64,000 nt of DNA from Cheiracanthium punctorium (GCA_038373885.1 JAWZYV010017538.1:1054001-1118000), one strand, 5' to 3'; shown: positions 33,891-45,475, numbered from the stretch's first letter. The notes: a model not told the origin generated them from the letters alone. Translations and numbers: made by a program.

Positions 33891-34302
33891 TAGAGATGAG
33901 TTCGGGCTCATTTTTTGAAGCCCGAGCCCGCCCGAGCCCGAAGACTTTTAATCCGAGCCCGCCCGAGCCCGAGCAATATTATTAAAGTTGGAGCCCGAGC
34001 CCGCCCGAGCCCGAAATTTCAGCTAAAGACAAATAAAATTAACTACTTCATTAAGAGGATACAATAAATTTTGGAGCTTCACACACCTTCTAGTCCCCCG
34101 TGCCGCTATTTTTTGAAATAAGTACGTCTATTTATCCCATGAATCACTTTTTAAAATCTGTTTCAAGGAGTATGTTCAACAAAGGAGAAATTTTTCACGA
34201 GCCCGAGCCCGAACGCAATCGTGAATTACAGAGCCCGAGCCCGAGTCGGGCCCGGGCTCGGGCTCGGGCTTTCGGGCTCGGGCTGAGCCCGTCTCATCTC
34301 TA
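33891..34302 (+). mobile_element. hAT-like MITE, family C copy 2, complete
   Basis: The ends TAGAGATGAGTTCGGGCTCA and TGAGCCCGTCTCATCTCTA are inverted repeats. A perfect 8-bp duplication GAAGGCAG occupies 33883-33890 and 34303-34310. The outer ~100 bp on each side is made of GAGCCC / GGGCTC words in opposite orientation. The centre is AT-rich and includes ATGAATCACTTTTTAAAATC, the site that received a family A insertion in copy 1. Length is 412 bp with no transposase. Confidence 0.95.
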
Positions 34303-36769
34303 GAAGGCAGTTGGGTGCACTGAATTTTTCCGACAGAGGAACAAGCCAACCCCCCCCCCTTCCACTTCCTTTTGGTCACATTGGATCAACATATTCAAAT
34401 GCTCCTTGTGATGCAGATCACATTCTTAATTTTTTTTTTTTTTTATTTTTTTTTTGCGTTCTTTTTTTTTTTTTTTTTTTTGCATTTCAATACGTTTAAA
34501 ATGAATGATAATGCTCTTTAGATATCAACCGATCGTGAAATAGGTTATTTCTACATATCCTGTGAATCCCTAGCCACCAAATGATGTTTCATTCATGTAC
34601 GTCATTAAGGTAAAATAACGTATGTGTCACGGATACTCATTCCTTGCCCTATTTGTAATGTATACCACCGATCATCAGTAATTCATCCAAGTGTCCCTCC
34701 ATTATTACACTATTTCTAGACATTGTTATTCCTTCTGAAAGTAATCCTCAGACTCAAAATCCTACGTCCCATTGTTCCATAAAGTAGAAACACGCTTGAA
34801 CCTTGTCCAGTTTCCAACGACTCCTATAATTACTGAAAACATCCCTAAAAATGTAAGGTTTTAAATAGTGTTAAGCAAAAATTAAACCTTATGCTACAAA
34901 ACGTAGGTATAAATAGTAAATGTCAATATAATGGCATAATGGAATAACCCACATCTTTCGTCAATACCACCTTAGAAAAAAAAGCCAAACCTTTCATCGC
35001 ATTTATGGCATTGCGTAAATAAACGCAGATTACTGTTAGCAAATATTAATTTAAAAATGTATTGCTGCAATCATTCATTTAAACTTTTTCAGCCGCTAGA
35101 TCTTATTCTTGGGATAAAACTTAAAGTTTCGTACCAAATAGAAATTTGTAATATTGATAATTATAAAATAGAATTATTTAAATCAATATATAATAGAAAA
35201 TTATTATACAAGAAAAACTCATTTTAATTCTCGATTTTTTTCATGAATAGTATCAAAAGTCTAATATTTAATAATAATTGTCGGATACTTGATAGAAATT
35301 TACTTTTAAAGTGTCAACCTACTTGAGCTGATATCAGAGTTTAAAATGTCTGGTCTTTTCCATTTCAGAATGTGTGGCTTTAACGAGAAACCGAAAGTTA
35401 TTTGCATTTTACTTGCAATTTGGCTAGAAAGGCAACAGAATATGATAAAAGACTATAAACATAACGTTAAAATTTTTTTTTACAACAAAAACAAGAAAAA
35501 AAGGAATCAATAATCACCTTTGTGTCCCCCCCCCCTCTCTTCCCTACTGTAATAGTCTTTGTGAGTCCCCATGATATTCAGTCGGGTCAATAAACTAGCT
35601 AAGAAAATCGGCAATTCCAGCATTACATTTTCAAATTAAATAGCGAGTTTCCTCAGGGGAAAAAAAAGACGTCATCGAGAAATTTATACAGTTTACAGAA
35701 TAGCTGCTGTTTCGCGTTTTGACAGTGACGGAAATTCTATGTGTGTCAAATTGTTAAGTGACAGAAAACAGAAGGAACGTAATGTGAAATACTTTCAAAT
35801 ATGCGATGTGATTGGTTAGCTCTAATTCGATGTCACTCCACTAAAACTAAAATGATCAAAGTAAAATTACTGCTGAATTTTAAAATTTTTGTAGTTATTT
35901 CCTCGATTTAATTTACCCCATTTGAAAACTTTCGTCTCTAGCTATATCTATGGCAGTGAATTCGAATTGGTATTATTCGAGGATTTCGTATGCGGGTTTT
36001 ATGTTCATAATAATAAGAAATAATTTATACCTTAAAATATTCATCATTTATGCCTTTCAGTATCCGGTATCCGATGAGTATAAATTAGTTTTACTTTTCA
36101 AGATGTAATTTTTCTCTTCCTGCATTTCTAAAGCTCAATGATGTCTCGATGAATATTCCCTGAAATTACGTTCTGTTCCTTTTTTTATAATTTTTAAATA
36201 AGCACAAAGCTTCTCTAATAAAATTGACCTTTTGAATTTTCTTAAGCAAAATTATAAAACAGTTTCAGAAAAGGACAATGATGTGGCAGGCAAAATGATA
36301 CTTGAATAACATTAAATATAAATATACGCAGGGACGCAGTCCTAAAATAAAAAGTGACAGGGCGTTATAAATAAGCCCATCGCATGCGATTTTTTAAGAA
36401 AGGGTGTGACCAACAGTTTCTTTTAATAAAGAATTTATTAAATTGCAATTTATTCTATTTAAAACTCTAAGAAGTAAAAAACAATTAATTCTGAACAATG
36501 ACCATAGTTCCTCCTTTCCTTCAATATGACTTGCGCAATGCTCGTGATTGACATGAAGAGATTGGCTATCTTCAGCATTTCCGTGTCGAAGCAACCACGC
36601 TTTGGTATTGCATCCCATTGTTGAAATGGAGGAATATTAAGTTTAATAAACACTGAGGGTGACATATGTTTTATTAGAATGTTTGAACACAAACGATTTG
36701 ATTGAATTCATCACTAAAACCTGATAATTAAGACATTTTTTAAAAACCTGATATTTTTATTAACCAGGC
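34303..36769. other. Long spacer
   Basis: AT-rich DNA beginning with a C run (34350-34358) and long T runs (about 34430-34481). The minus-strand frames at 36394-36692 overlap each other and have no motif I recognise. No transposon end, RNA gene or convincing exon identified. Confidence 0.5.
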
Positions 36770-36836
36770 CGCCGCCCCGCTTTGAAAAAAAGTACCGGTG
36801 CTCTGCCCTGGTACGCCCAGGCCCCATTGCACCCCT
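36770..36836 (-). mobile_element. Possible hAT-type right end
   Basis: The segment ends GCCCCATTGCACCCCTGG; read on the minus strand it starts CAGGGGTGCAATGGGGCC, resembling the family of hAT termini beginning CAGGGG. GC content is sharply higher than the flanks. No left partner or 8-bp duplication was found. Confidence 0.3.
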
Positions 36837-36839
36837 GGA

Positions 36840-38596
36840 TATAAGTATATAAATAAAAGAAAAAATCTGCCCAAAAATACAGCTAATTCTTTCATAATTC
36901 TACTCCAAAACATAGCATGAGAAGAAGAGAGAGGAGGGGAGAGAAATAATTCCTCTTAAAACCGGATACTCAAAGTGCCCAAAATGCTGTTTCAAAGAAC
37001 TAGGTTTTAAATTCAAGAAGTTATTTTCTACTACTTGGCGAAATCCCAAAGAACATCAAGCTAAATCCAATGGCAGCAGGCGACGATTATTTTATGTTTC
37101 AAGAGGAACGCCCTGTTAGGCGGAGTTTACCCTTTTCTTAAGCCCTGCCGTGTTTGGCAACGATAACCTCTTTACACCTGTCCGAGACTGGAGCTTTTCA
37201 GGCACAATCCAATCTAGAGCGATCTCTTCCAATGACAAATCTCTGTTCGTTTAACCTGGAAACAGGAGTTGTTCGTTGGCCTATTAAAAATAAGGGCTTT
37301 GGCAACACTGTAGTCAGGTGCATAGTATCAATGTACTTCTGGAAGCCAAGTTCCAATAACCGTTAGAAAAGCTGGAGATGAAAAATAAGCGACGTGAGTC
37401 ACGACAGAAACCCAGCCATTGCCATTTGCACGTGAAATAACACAGTTTGACTTGGCTGTGTGGGCCGCATGCACACAGCTAGCTCACAGTCGAAAGCGGA
37501 TGACAAGCTGGATATTTTTAGTGAATACTTGAGACTTCGAATAATTTTCTTAGGGTGGGATGACGCAGAGGAAAAGTTTCCTCTTCCTCCCATACACTTC
37601 ACAAACAAATATTAAACAAATTTCAAATCTTTTAACCTTCTGTTCTTGGCAGATGAAATAGGTAGATACGAGGCAAACCATTTGTGTGTCCTGCAAAAAC
37701 TCTGCATGTAATTGAGATGAGAAGGACTCATCCCGAATTCAATCTTAGACCCTGATAAAGTCAGAATTTGTAGGAACAAGTAAGCTCTGTTCAGGTCACA
37801 ACAAGAAGAGATCGGCTTCAGGGAAACTGAGCAGAGTCTACGATTAAAAAGTCAGAACGTTGGACAAAGTAAATATTTTCCATGAAGTTCGATCTCTCTC
37901 GGACCCAAAGAATAACATAAATTGCACGGTTCATCATTTCTCCATATAACTCTATCTTATGTTTTAAAAAATCAGTTTCAATGCATAGGGGAAATCCTTG
38001 GATACATGGCATTCCTAATGGAATTTCACATTTCTGTTTAAAAGGAAACCAATATAATGGCGCTCAAACATCGGGCTCGGATTTTATTTCAGGACAGGCT
38101 CTGATAGGTTTAAACGGCAAGTATGAAAAATAAACTTGAACTAATCTTGCAGAATATGAAGACATCAGATGTACTTATCTGTTCTGAATCGGTCAGAGCA
38201 TTCATTCTGCAGATTAGACTCCTTTTTGTGCTAAGTTAAAAAAATGAATGCACTTCCTTCAAAATTAAGACACTTTCCTTTTCAAACGATCATCAAAATT
38301 TGTTTTTATAGGGCGAAGCATATTCCTAGAAATTCACTTGGTTGTTTTTACAGCTTTTAATCAGAGTTTGAAACTTTTTACGTCAAATCCCCTTAACGAA
38401 AAAAAAAAAAAAAAAAAAAAAAAAAACATTAAATCGACCGTGGCATGATTAAGTTAAGTAGTTTTAGATGACAGAGTATGTCAAGCAAGTACAACAATAG
38501 AAGTATGAAAAAGAATTTCTAAAACTGACCAGATCCAAAGGAATGTAGCTGATAAATATATAGTTATCAAATTTTTATAAAACTAAACTTCGACCA
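36840..38596. other. Spacer, nothing firmly recognised
   Basis: Mixed-composition DNA with a pure A run at about 38399-38426. A short plus-strand frame at 37154-37366 and minus-strand frames at 37399-37608 and 37818-38012 lack recognisable motifs. Confidence 0.45.
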
Positions 38597-39120
38597 GCGG
38601 CGGATCCAACAGTGGGGAGGCGATGGTATGATCACCCTGCCCCTAAGCACACTTAAACCCATTTCTGATCCTTTTTTTTTCTTTGTAATGGCCGGATCAG
38701 CGGCCTGCTGAAGGCTTGACCACAACGAGAGCCGCAGATGTTGGTCGATTCATTACGGGGGCGCCTATTAGGCAGACCAACATTGTCACCTATGAGTGGT
38801 CTCCTAACTTTGAAACAATTCCTATATGAGAAACCTAGTACCTGATGATGATGAGAGACCTACTACCTGATGATGAAGAGACCTATCTGAAATCTGCACC
38901 TCCAGTTTTATCGTTTGAACATGGAGGACACTAGAGCCACGAACAGATTTGACGCTCACCAGCTCCCATTATCGTACACGGTCCCACAGCAGTCCAGACG
39001 AGAGAGCATTTCACCCTCCCAAGCCCTGGCCAAGCAGGTGCTGCTTCACTTTCCGTGTTCTTAAGGGAAAGCAGCTTATCGACTAGGCCATTGCGAGACT
39101 TCTTGAACCCATTTTAAATC
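38597..39120. mobile_element. Unclassified GC-balanced repeat-like block
   Basis: The block begins with a CAGCGGCGGATCCAAC hAT-like end related to 23199, followed by a T run and about 420 bp of GC-balanced DNA. It contains ATGATGATGAG/ATGATGAAGAG triplet repeats near 38846-38877. On the minus strand a TGGCCTAGTCGATAAGC word near its right edge looks like a polymerase III A box, but I found no matching B box. It is either one or two fragmentary elements. It is not coding in any long frame. Confidence 0.35.
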
Positions 39121-39893
39121 TGCTAATTTGCTTCCATCAATTCTCCAAGTCATAGCGTAGACGCAACGGTTCCGGCGGAGAGTTCAAAGAATTCTGGGAA
39201 GCAACATCGGTCAAAGAAGGGGAGTCTTCTCAGTTGCATTTTTTTAACAATGACAGCAAACAAATTAAGCAGGATTTCAAGATTTAAAATGCACAAATTT
39301 CGAAAGCGAGCGAGAGCGACCCATCTCTAATAGTATACTTCATCCTACTTATCACCTATCCCTAGAAACTTCTCAGTAGAAGTCTACAAAAAATATCCAA
39401 AACCGACACGTTCCAGAAGAATGTCGTCGATACGCATGCATTTATCAGATCTTGATAAAAAACTGAACTTCAACATGTCTTTGCGTCTAAAATTTAACGA
39501 GACATCCTGCGAGTAGCTAAATTTAGAAAAGTGTTCTGTCACACATGAAGGATTCGAGACATATTAATGGCTTTCACGCTCCGACATTACCCGCATTTAA
39601 ATATGTATCGAAAAATTGCAAAGTTGTATCAAAATTCTAATTTATGCAGGGCATTTTCCTGTGACTAGATAAAACTGCTTAGGATATTCATGCCACGAAA
39701 ATAGATGGCATGTTCTCTCAACTCTGAAAATGCCTTACTGTCATGTTCTCTCAACTTTGTAACTTTTAAGATTTTGTTGCAAGAAAATTTCTCATTTAAA
39801 CTGAAAGAAATATCTATTTTTGATGATGTGTGAATTCAGTAGTAGCCCCACAGTCAAAATTGTATGCCATTCCAAAAAATATAAACTCTGTTC
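39121..39893. other. Spacer, nothing recognised
   Basis: Unique-looking, moderately AT-rich DNA. A short word (TGTTCTCTCAACT) is repeated near 39712 and 39744. No gene or element identified. Confidence 0.5.
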
Positions 39894-40375
39894 CAGGGGT
39901 TCCCAAACTTTTCTCTCCCGTGGCACCCTTGTCAGTCTAAAAACACTTCGCGGCACCCTTGTCAGGCTAAAAACATTTCGGGGCTCCCTTCTCAGGCTAA
40001 AAACGTTTCGGGGAAGGTTACTTTTAAAGCAATAGGAATATGAAGGTTAGAATGAAAAAGTTTGGATACTTTTTCATTGTTTCTATTATGTTTATAGGAC
40101 TAGCTATAAAATTCTCCTGGAAAAGGGTGTAGAATTTTGCCCGCTACTCCGAATCTCAAGGTGTTCCTGTAAAAGAAAGGCGACTGGACACTGAACTCAC
40201 TCGAACTTGACTAAAATATTTTTGTTTCGCCCACTTGATGATCGCCTTGGCAAACTTTTTTGTGGAATATCGGTTCAGATGAATTTGTTTGATTATACTC
40301 CTCTAAAACTTAAACTTTTCTTGATTATCTCTATGGCACCCCAGGAAGTCGCGGCACGCAGTTTAGGAACCTCTG
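39894..40375 (+). mobile_element. hAT-like MITE with internal 30-bp tandem repeats
   Basis: The ends CAGGGGTTCCCAAACTTTTC and GCAGTTTAGGAACCTCTG are inverted and resemble the common hAT terminus CAG.GGTTC.CAAACT. The 8-bp flanks CTCTGTTC (39886-39893) and CTCTAATT (40376-40383) agree at five positions, a decayed duplication. Inside, 30-bp units starting GGCACCCTTGTCAG lie at 39922, 39952 and 39982. Length is 482 bp. Non-coding. Confidence 0.8.
39922..40011 (+). repeat. 3 x 30-bp tandem repeat within a hAT-like MITE
   Basis: Three units share GGC(A/T)CCCTT(G/C)TCAG and CTAAAAAC(A/G)(C/T)TTCG. They start at 39922, 39952 and 39982. It gives a short repetitive open frame on the plus strand that I do not consider a gene. 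Confidence 0.9.
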
Positions 40376-40383
40376 CTCTAATT

Positions 40384-41040
40384 ATTTGAAACGGCATTAA
40401 TGGATTCCGAATTCCTTTGGAATTTTCTCACAACTTTTTAATAATTTTCCCAGAAAGCGTTGAAGATGACTAGCAATTTTTTAATATTGTCACTTCAGAT
40501 GAATAATAATTTTCAACACGTTGAATCCCGATAAGTCAAATCAGAAAATAGCTCTTACATAAATTTCCTAAAATGCACACTGGGAGCCAGTGAAGTATTT
40601 CTAGGAGAAACACAGAAAAACATACTCCATCTAGATTTCCGTAAAATTTCTAAATGGTGAAATGTAATATGAAATAGTGCTCGTAAGAAAACTGAATTCA
40701 TTGTTAAAGTAATGAAAGTATGAAGCATAGTATTTTTATGTGAAAACGAGACAAATATAGTAGAAACAAGGGTTCCCCTTCGGTTTTTTATCTTACTTTA
40801 TTTATTCGCTTTTTATTTCCGACTATATATTTTTTATACTTTTATAAACGGTAATTTTCTCAGTATTAGTGAAACTGGATGAATATGACATCAATGCAAT
40901 CAGAGTTATTCTATTGGTTAATCCGGCTAGTTTTGCGGTATGTTTTAATCTCTCGAACAGCATCAAGAGCGTAACGAAACATTTCTCTCCCCCCCCCCTA
41001 CATAACACCTTTCGCACCTCAAGATGTGTTTTATGCTGCT
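40384..41040. other. AT-rich spacer
   Basis: AT-rich DNA with a C run at about 40990-40999. No gene or transposon boundary recognised. Confidence 0.5.
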
Positions 41041-41044
41041 ATAT

Positions 41045-41730
41045 CCCTTTGAAGCGCAACCATTACCCAATGCTGAAAAAAGGGCAGCCGTTGCCATAGC
41101 TCGATTTAACTATCAGCAAGATGGCGGTCGATCGAATCGTTCATCGCATTCATCTGGCTGCGCACAGCCTGCTGTGTCAAAAAATGGTCTCTACATGTGT
41201 TGCAGGCGATGAACGATTGGATCGACCGCCATCTTGCCGGTAGTTAAATCAAGATATTTCGACGACTGCCCTTTTTTCAGTACTGGACAGCTATTCTTCT
41301 ACATCAATGAAATTTCCATCGTATTCCTCCATTTTTCAGCAGATGCCAGTACTGTTAAAAATAATCCTAACAATTGTACAAATATTCGACATTTTTTGCG
41401 GGAAATGATGTGCTATAAAGTAAAGAATTCTCGTGTCACTATGTCATCCTCCAGTATTTTTATTAAAATTAAATTTATTCTTCCTGACTGACTACAGTCA
41501 AAAAGTCAGAGTTCTGTGTCCCCACTGCGAGGATACCACGCGTTAAAGGCAGTGGCGTAGACAAGGGGGGGATAAGGGGGCACACACACCCCATGAAGAA
41601 TTTTTTGACGTACAAAATGTATATTCTTCATTCTCGTATCACACACGCGTATACATACATGTGAGTTGCAGTAGTCGTAACCCCCCCCCCCCCTCATGAA
41701 AAATTTCTGGCTACCCCACTGGTTAAAGGG
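41045..41730 (+). mobile_element. Family A copy 4, with an ATAT target duplication
   Basis: The copy begins CCCTTTGAAGCGCAACC and ends GTTAAAGGG. On both sides the adjacent four bases are ATAT (41041-41044 and 41731-41734) in place of the TTAA seen at other copies. The hairpin arms are diverged but clear (AAGATGGCGGTCGATCGAA / GATTGGATCGACCGCCATCT). A family B hAT-like MITE is inserted in its right terminus at 41550-41721. Without it the copy would be about 506 bp. Confidence 0.9.
41550..41721 (+). mobile_element. hAT-like MITE, family B copy 2, inside family A copy 4
   Basis: The ends CAGTGGCGTAGACAAGGGG and TTCTGGCTACCCCACTG are flanked by a perfect 8-bp duplication GTTAAAGG (41542-41549 and 41722-41729). 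The duplicated bases are part of the family A terminal sequence, so the insertion hit the last bases of that element. Inside are G and C runs and the shared AAAATGTATATTCTTCA block. Confidence 0.95.
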
Positions 41731-41796
41731 ATATCCTGAATATATAAATTCCACAACATTACATGCAAAATAAGACCTGAAATATTATTATGTTAA

Positions 41797-41900
41797 CCTT
41801 TTCATCATCATAAACCTGATATAAGATTTCTACGAGAACACCGGAGTGATTACAGAAATCTTCCCTGTATTGGCAGCATCTAGTGACATTCAACAATATT
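41797..41900 (+). mobile_element. Left end related to the second TTAA family
   Basis: After a TTAA at 41793-41796 the sequence CCTTTTCATCATCATAAACC and GATATAAG parallels the start of the element at 26716 (CCCTCTCGTCACCCTGAACC, CATATGAG). A further block near 41868-41880 (GGCAGCATCTAGTGAC) resembles GCAGCACTAGTCAA near 26882. No matching right end was found, so this is a truncated or strongly decayed copy. Confidence 0.4.
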
Positions 41901-43061
41901 TTAGGCTTATCATGTTATTAAACTTTCCAAAAGCATAATAATTGTATAAAAAGGGGAAAAAAACAGAAAAGTGAAAAGTGCAGAGTTAGCTCAAATAAAT
42001 GAGCAAATTTTATATACTTATATTTTCGATGTTCTTGCTTGTATTACAGTAAGTGATACAAGAAATTAAATAAAAATTTACCAAGTTTTTGTTCATCATC
42101 GATCAATGGATTAACGTTAGAGTAACTTTAATGGTAGAGTTATGTTATGTCTCAAACAAAATTGTGTGGGCCTTTTATCTTTGCTGAAAAACGGTAACAG
42201 GAAGCAATTATTTAGACATGTTGCAAATTTAGTTTTTTCCATCGCAGCTTTTGTTACATAACACAAAAAAAACTATTCATATTTCGTGAAACTTTTTGCA
42301 ACTTCACACTCTCTCACGGGAGGTTTTACCTACCCTAAATTCTAACATTACATCTATTGATTGATAACGTGAGGGGGGGGATTGCATATTTTTCTTTCTT
42401 TTCGTGCATCACTTACCGTCACATCCAAATATTATTCAATTTAGTCTCTAAAATATAAATGTTTAAAATCCGATCATTCATTTTTGCTAACTCGTGTATT
42501 GCAACTTTGCATTGTAATGATTTAATAACCAACATCTGTCTTCATGCGATACACTAACGCAATAAAGCTCAAAAGCGGCTGTTTAAGATTGAAAAGAAAT
42601 TAAGAAAAGGGTGGCGTATGCTAAAAGAAAAAAAAATCCTATTGTATGATTTACAGTAGCATTTTATATACATTCAAAACGAGAAACATTTTATATATCT
42701 ACCTTTTAAAAAATGGAAATTAAGTGGAATCAGATTAGAAGTCATCGGGCTTGGGCTTTCAAAGCGGAAAAATCCGAACTCATGTCTACACCCACACAAA
42801 AAAGTATTCGAGAATATAAATAGTTAAAACTATAAATATTAATGTATTCTATGCCAGTTTCGTATTTAAAATATTTTCCTTCCTAAAAAACGCTTCACGT
42901 TTCATATAATAAGGTCTCCCATTTCTTTCTATCTGATGTTTTCTTTCCAAAAATTAATTAGTTATTTACATAACTAAAATTGCAAAACTAGCTATTACTC
43001 GAATACGTTTTCGAATGGGTATACTTTAACAAGATCACTCAATGAAAAACTGGTGTTCACA
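41901..43061. other. AT-rich spacer with a family C terminal fragment
   Basis: AT-rich DNA. At 42745-42788 the minus strand reads GTAGACATGAGTTCGG and then GAAAGCCCAAGCCCG, which resembles the first ~45 bp of family C. It is probably a truncated, decayed end. Otherwise nothing recognised. Confidence 0.45.
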
Positions 43062-43432
43062 TTTTGAAGCGCAAGCATTTTCATATTAATATAGTCGCTG
43101 AAAAAGTGCAGCCGTTGACATCGATCCATTTAACTACCAATAAGATGGCGGCCGATCGAATCGGCCATCTGGAGCCACAGAGCTAAAGACGTTTTCTGAC
43201 ATAGATCGTTAGAAAACTTAGATCGTTAGAAGCGCTCTGTGGCGCTAGATGGGCAATTCGATGGACCGCCATGTTGTTGATAGTTAAATGGATCGATGGC
43301 AACGGTTACACTTTTCTTCTTTGGGACCATTTAACCATGTTTTTTTTTGTTTTGTTTTTTCTTTTTCCGACCAGCGATTAAAGCGTTGAAATAAGGGGGT
43401 TTTAGGGCGCAACCACCGCGTGCGTCAAAGGT
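43062..43432 (+). mobile_element. Family A copy 5, diverged
   Basis: The left part reads TTTTGAAGCGCAAGC and then GAAAAAGTGCAGCCGTTG; the arms AAGATGGCGGCCGATCGAAT and ATTCGATGGACCGCCATGTT are recognisable. The right end reads GTGCGTCAAAGG next to TTTAA. Substitutions are more numerous than in copies 1, 3 and 10, so this is an older insertion. The hairpin is still visible. Confidence 0.75.
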
Positions 43433-43447
43433 TTAAAAGGTAAACTT

Positions 43448-43530
43448 ATGTAAAAACTTTGTAAAATAATACACAAGAAAATATACTTTTTATGTATGTA
43501 ATTTTACAAGGTTTTTATTAATTTTATCAC
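43448..43530. repeat. Small hairpin repeat, copy 1
   Basis: The arm TAAAAACTTTGTAAAATAA (43451) pairs imperfectly with ATTTTACAAGGTTTTTATTA (43501-43520). The same arm sequence AAAACTTTGTAA builds the larger hairpin at 44781-44906, so the two are copies of one short foldback family. Confidence 0.6.
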
Positions 43531-44439
43531 CAAGCATAACGTTGTTTTCTAGTATAACACCTGCACTTTTTCCTTCTGTATAAAAGATATCTTAAAGAAA
43601 AAAATAACGAGAGTATCCGTTGTAATGGATGCAACAAATTAAACAAGTATTTCTTTTTCAAAACAAAGAATGGGTACCACCTACACCCAGTTAATTAGCT
43701 CCAAATCTTTTCATTTTTCCTCTTTTATATTCACTCTACACGTGAGAGGAGATTGGTCTTTACCGTATTTTTCCGCGCAAGGACGAATTGCCAATAAATA
43801 ACACCTTTCTCTCTCAATCACGCCTTCTAAAAAAAACGCGTAGTGCGCCAGTCAATCCACTTCCACTACACCGTGGAGACAGCACGTGATCATTGAGGAA
43901 AATTTTTTTCACCGGGAATAACTGGAAAATTTACGATAATGAGATCTATTAGTCCCGTCTATATAGTGGAAATTCTCGCCGTTTGGTCTGCTGGTAAAAT
44001 AAACTTGTATGACGGAATCGATCCCAAACAAATATATTCTGATCATCGATATACAAGGAATATTGCAGAAGCCAGACTGCAGACACTGTATAAACAAAAA
44101 GAAGAAAATTCCCTCACAAAAATGTGTCTGAGAATTTAAAATTCCCGACCGTGAGATAATGCTGCCGAATATTTCTCAGACGCATTTTCTGTAGTTAGAC
44201 ATTTTTATTTATTTTTATATTTTTTACGTTTATTTGAGCACAAAGTAAAATAACGCAATCTTGATGGCATAAGTTAGCCTTGCTCAATATTTGCATTTTT
44301 TTTTTTAATCTAAATTTACTTCATTTATTCTAATAAGGCAAACCCATTATTGTTGCATGATTGTTCCACTACAATAAATGATATACTTTAAAGATGGGCG
44401 AAGTCAATGCGTGACCATTTAAAGGTTTTACCCCCTTCC
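43531..44439. other. AT-rich spacer with an unassigned short frame
   Basis: A plus-strand open frame at 43939-44139 lacks recognisable motifs and start or splice context. Composition around 43770-43880 is more balanced. No element boundaries found. Confidence 0.4.
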
Positions 44440-44594
44440 CTGTGGCGTAGTGAGCAAAACTGGCGCCCCAGGTACGACACCTCTTTGACTCCACTTCCTC
44501 CTATTTAAATATTCTCAGGGACGATTTGGTGCCCCTCCGAGAGCGACTCCCGGTGCATGATAGACCCTCTTGCACTCCCCTCACTACGCCACTG
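44440..44594. mobile_element. hAT-like MITE (GTGGCGTAGTGAG termini)
   Basis: The ends CTGTGGCGTAGTGAGCAAAA and CCCTCACTACGCCACTG are inverted repeats of about 15 bp with one mismatch. The centre is GC-balanced, including GGTGCCCCTCCGAGAGCG. No clean 8-bp duplication was found, so the hAT assignment rests on resemblance of the termini to CAGTGGCGTAG. Confidence 0.65.
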
Positions 44595-44780
44595 CACCAC
44601 CTTCGGAGATTACTCCTATAATTTTAGAAATTACCCAGGATCAGATGCATTCTCTTTGATGCATCACTTTGGCTCTTTCTCATTCCCACGAAAGAGCTCT
44701 TACCAGGTTTTACGTTTCAAAAATTTAAGATGCCCGTTTGTCGTTAGCTACCTCTCAATAATAAAAACTGGTGTCAAGTG

Positions 44781-44906
44781 ATGAAATAGTTAAAACTTTG
44801 TAAGATAACGCACACATAAAGATACTTATCGTAAGGACGGTCTTCCTGGGGATAGTGTCTTTTTATGTGTGTTATTTTACAAAGTTTTAATTATTTTATC
44901 TCTCAT
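44781..44906. repeat. Small hairpin repeat, copy 2
   Basis: The left arm ATGAAATAGTTAAAACTTTG with TAAGATAACGCACACATAAA pairs with the right arm TTTATGTGTGTTATTTTAC plus AAAGTTTTAATTATTTTAT. Arms are about 42-48 bp with several mismatches, around a GC-richer centre near 44830-44860. It is related to the hairpin at 43448-43530. Confidence 0.75.
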
Positions 44907-45194
44907 AGTGTTTACCACAGCCTTCCTATCACAAATACTGGCTTACCCTATGCCCGTGCCTGGTTTAAAAAAGCCTCAAATGTATGTGAGTGTTTTTATG
45001 TATTAAGTGTACAACTTTGCTTCCGTCATTTTTTACTCGAATCCACCCACCCCAAAATTCGAAGTTTTTTTGTTAAGAAAATGTTAATACACTTATAAAT
45101 CAAAATTATAGTTGCTTGTTGAGTCACTGAAAATGATCGTGCCAATTCTTCTTGACTTTGAAGCTAATATTACCTCCAAGTCTTCCTCTTCAAA

Positions 45195-45475
45195 AACCAT
45201 CGCTCTTCCACCGCTATGCCGGTCTAAGACGTGAAAAATTCCCGCTCTTGAAGCTTTGAAACCACTCACGACACAGCACTTTTTCGCACAGCTGGCTGTT
45301 CACTTCAGAGGCAGCTGTATAAAAGTCTTCTGTGGCACGCGATTGGCGATTCGTTCAACTGCTATGTTGCTGTTGACTAAATCGTGAATAACAATGATTG
45401 CATCTTTTCAGTCATGGGATCATTTGACCAGATTTTATTTTATTTTTTTACTAGCAGTGAAAGAGTTAATTAAGT
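45195..45475 (+). mobile_element. Family A copy 6, very old
   Basis: The copy is recognisable by ACCATCGCTCTTCCACC, GCACAGCTGGCTGTTC, CTGTGGCACGCGATTGGCGA, TGCTATGTTGCTGTTGAC and CATCTTTTCAGTCATGGG in the order expected of family A. The right edge reads AGTGAAAGAG followed by TTAA. Many substitutions and gaps separate it from the young copies, and the left end is not resolved. Confidence 0.55.
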
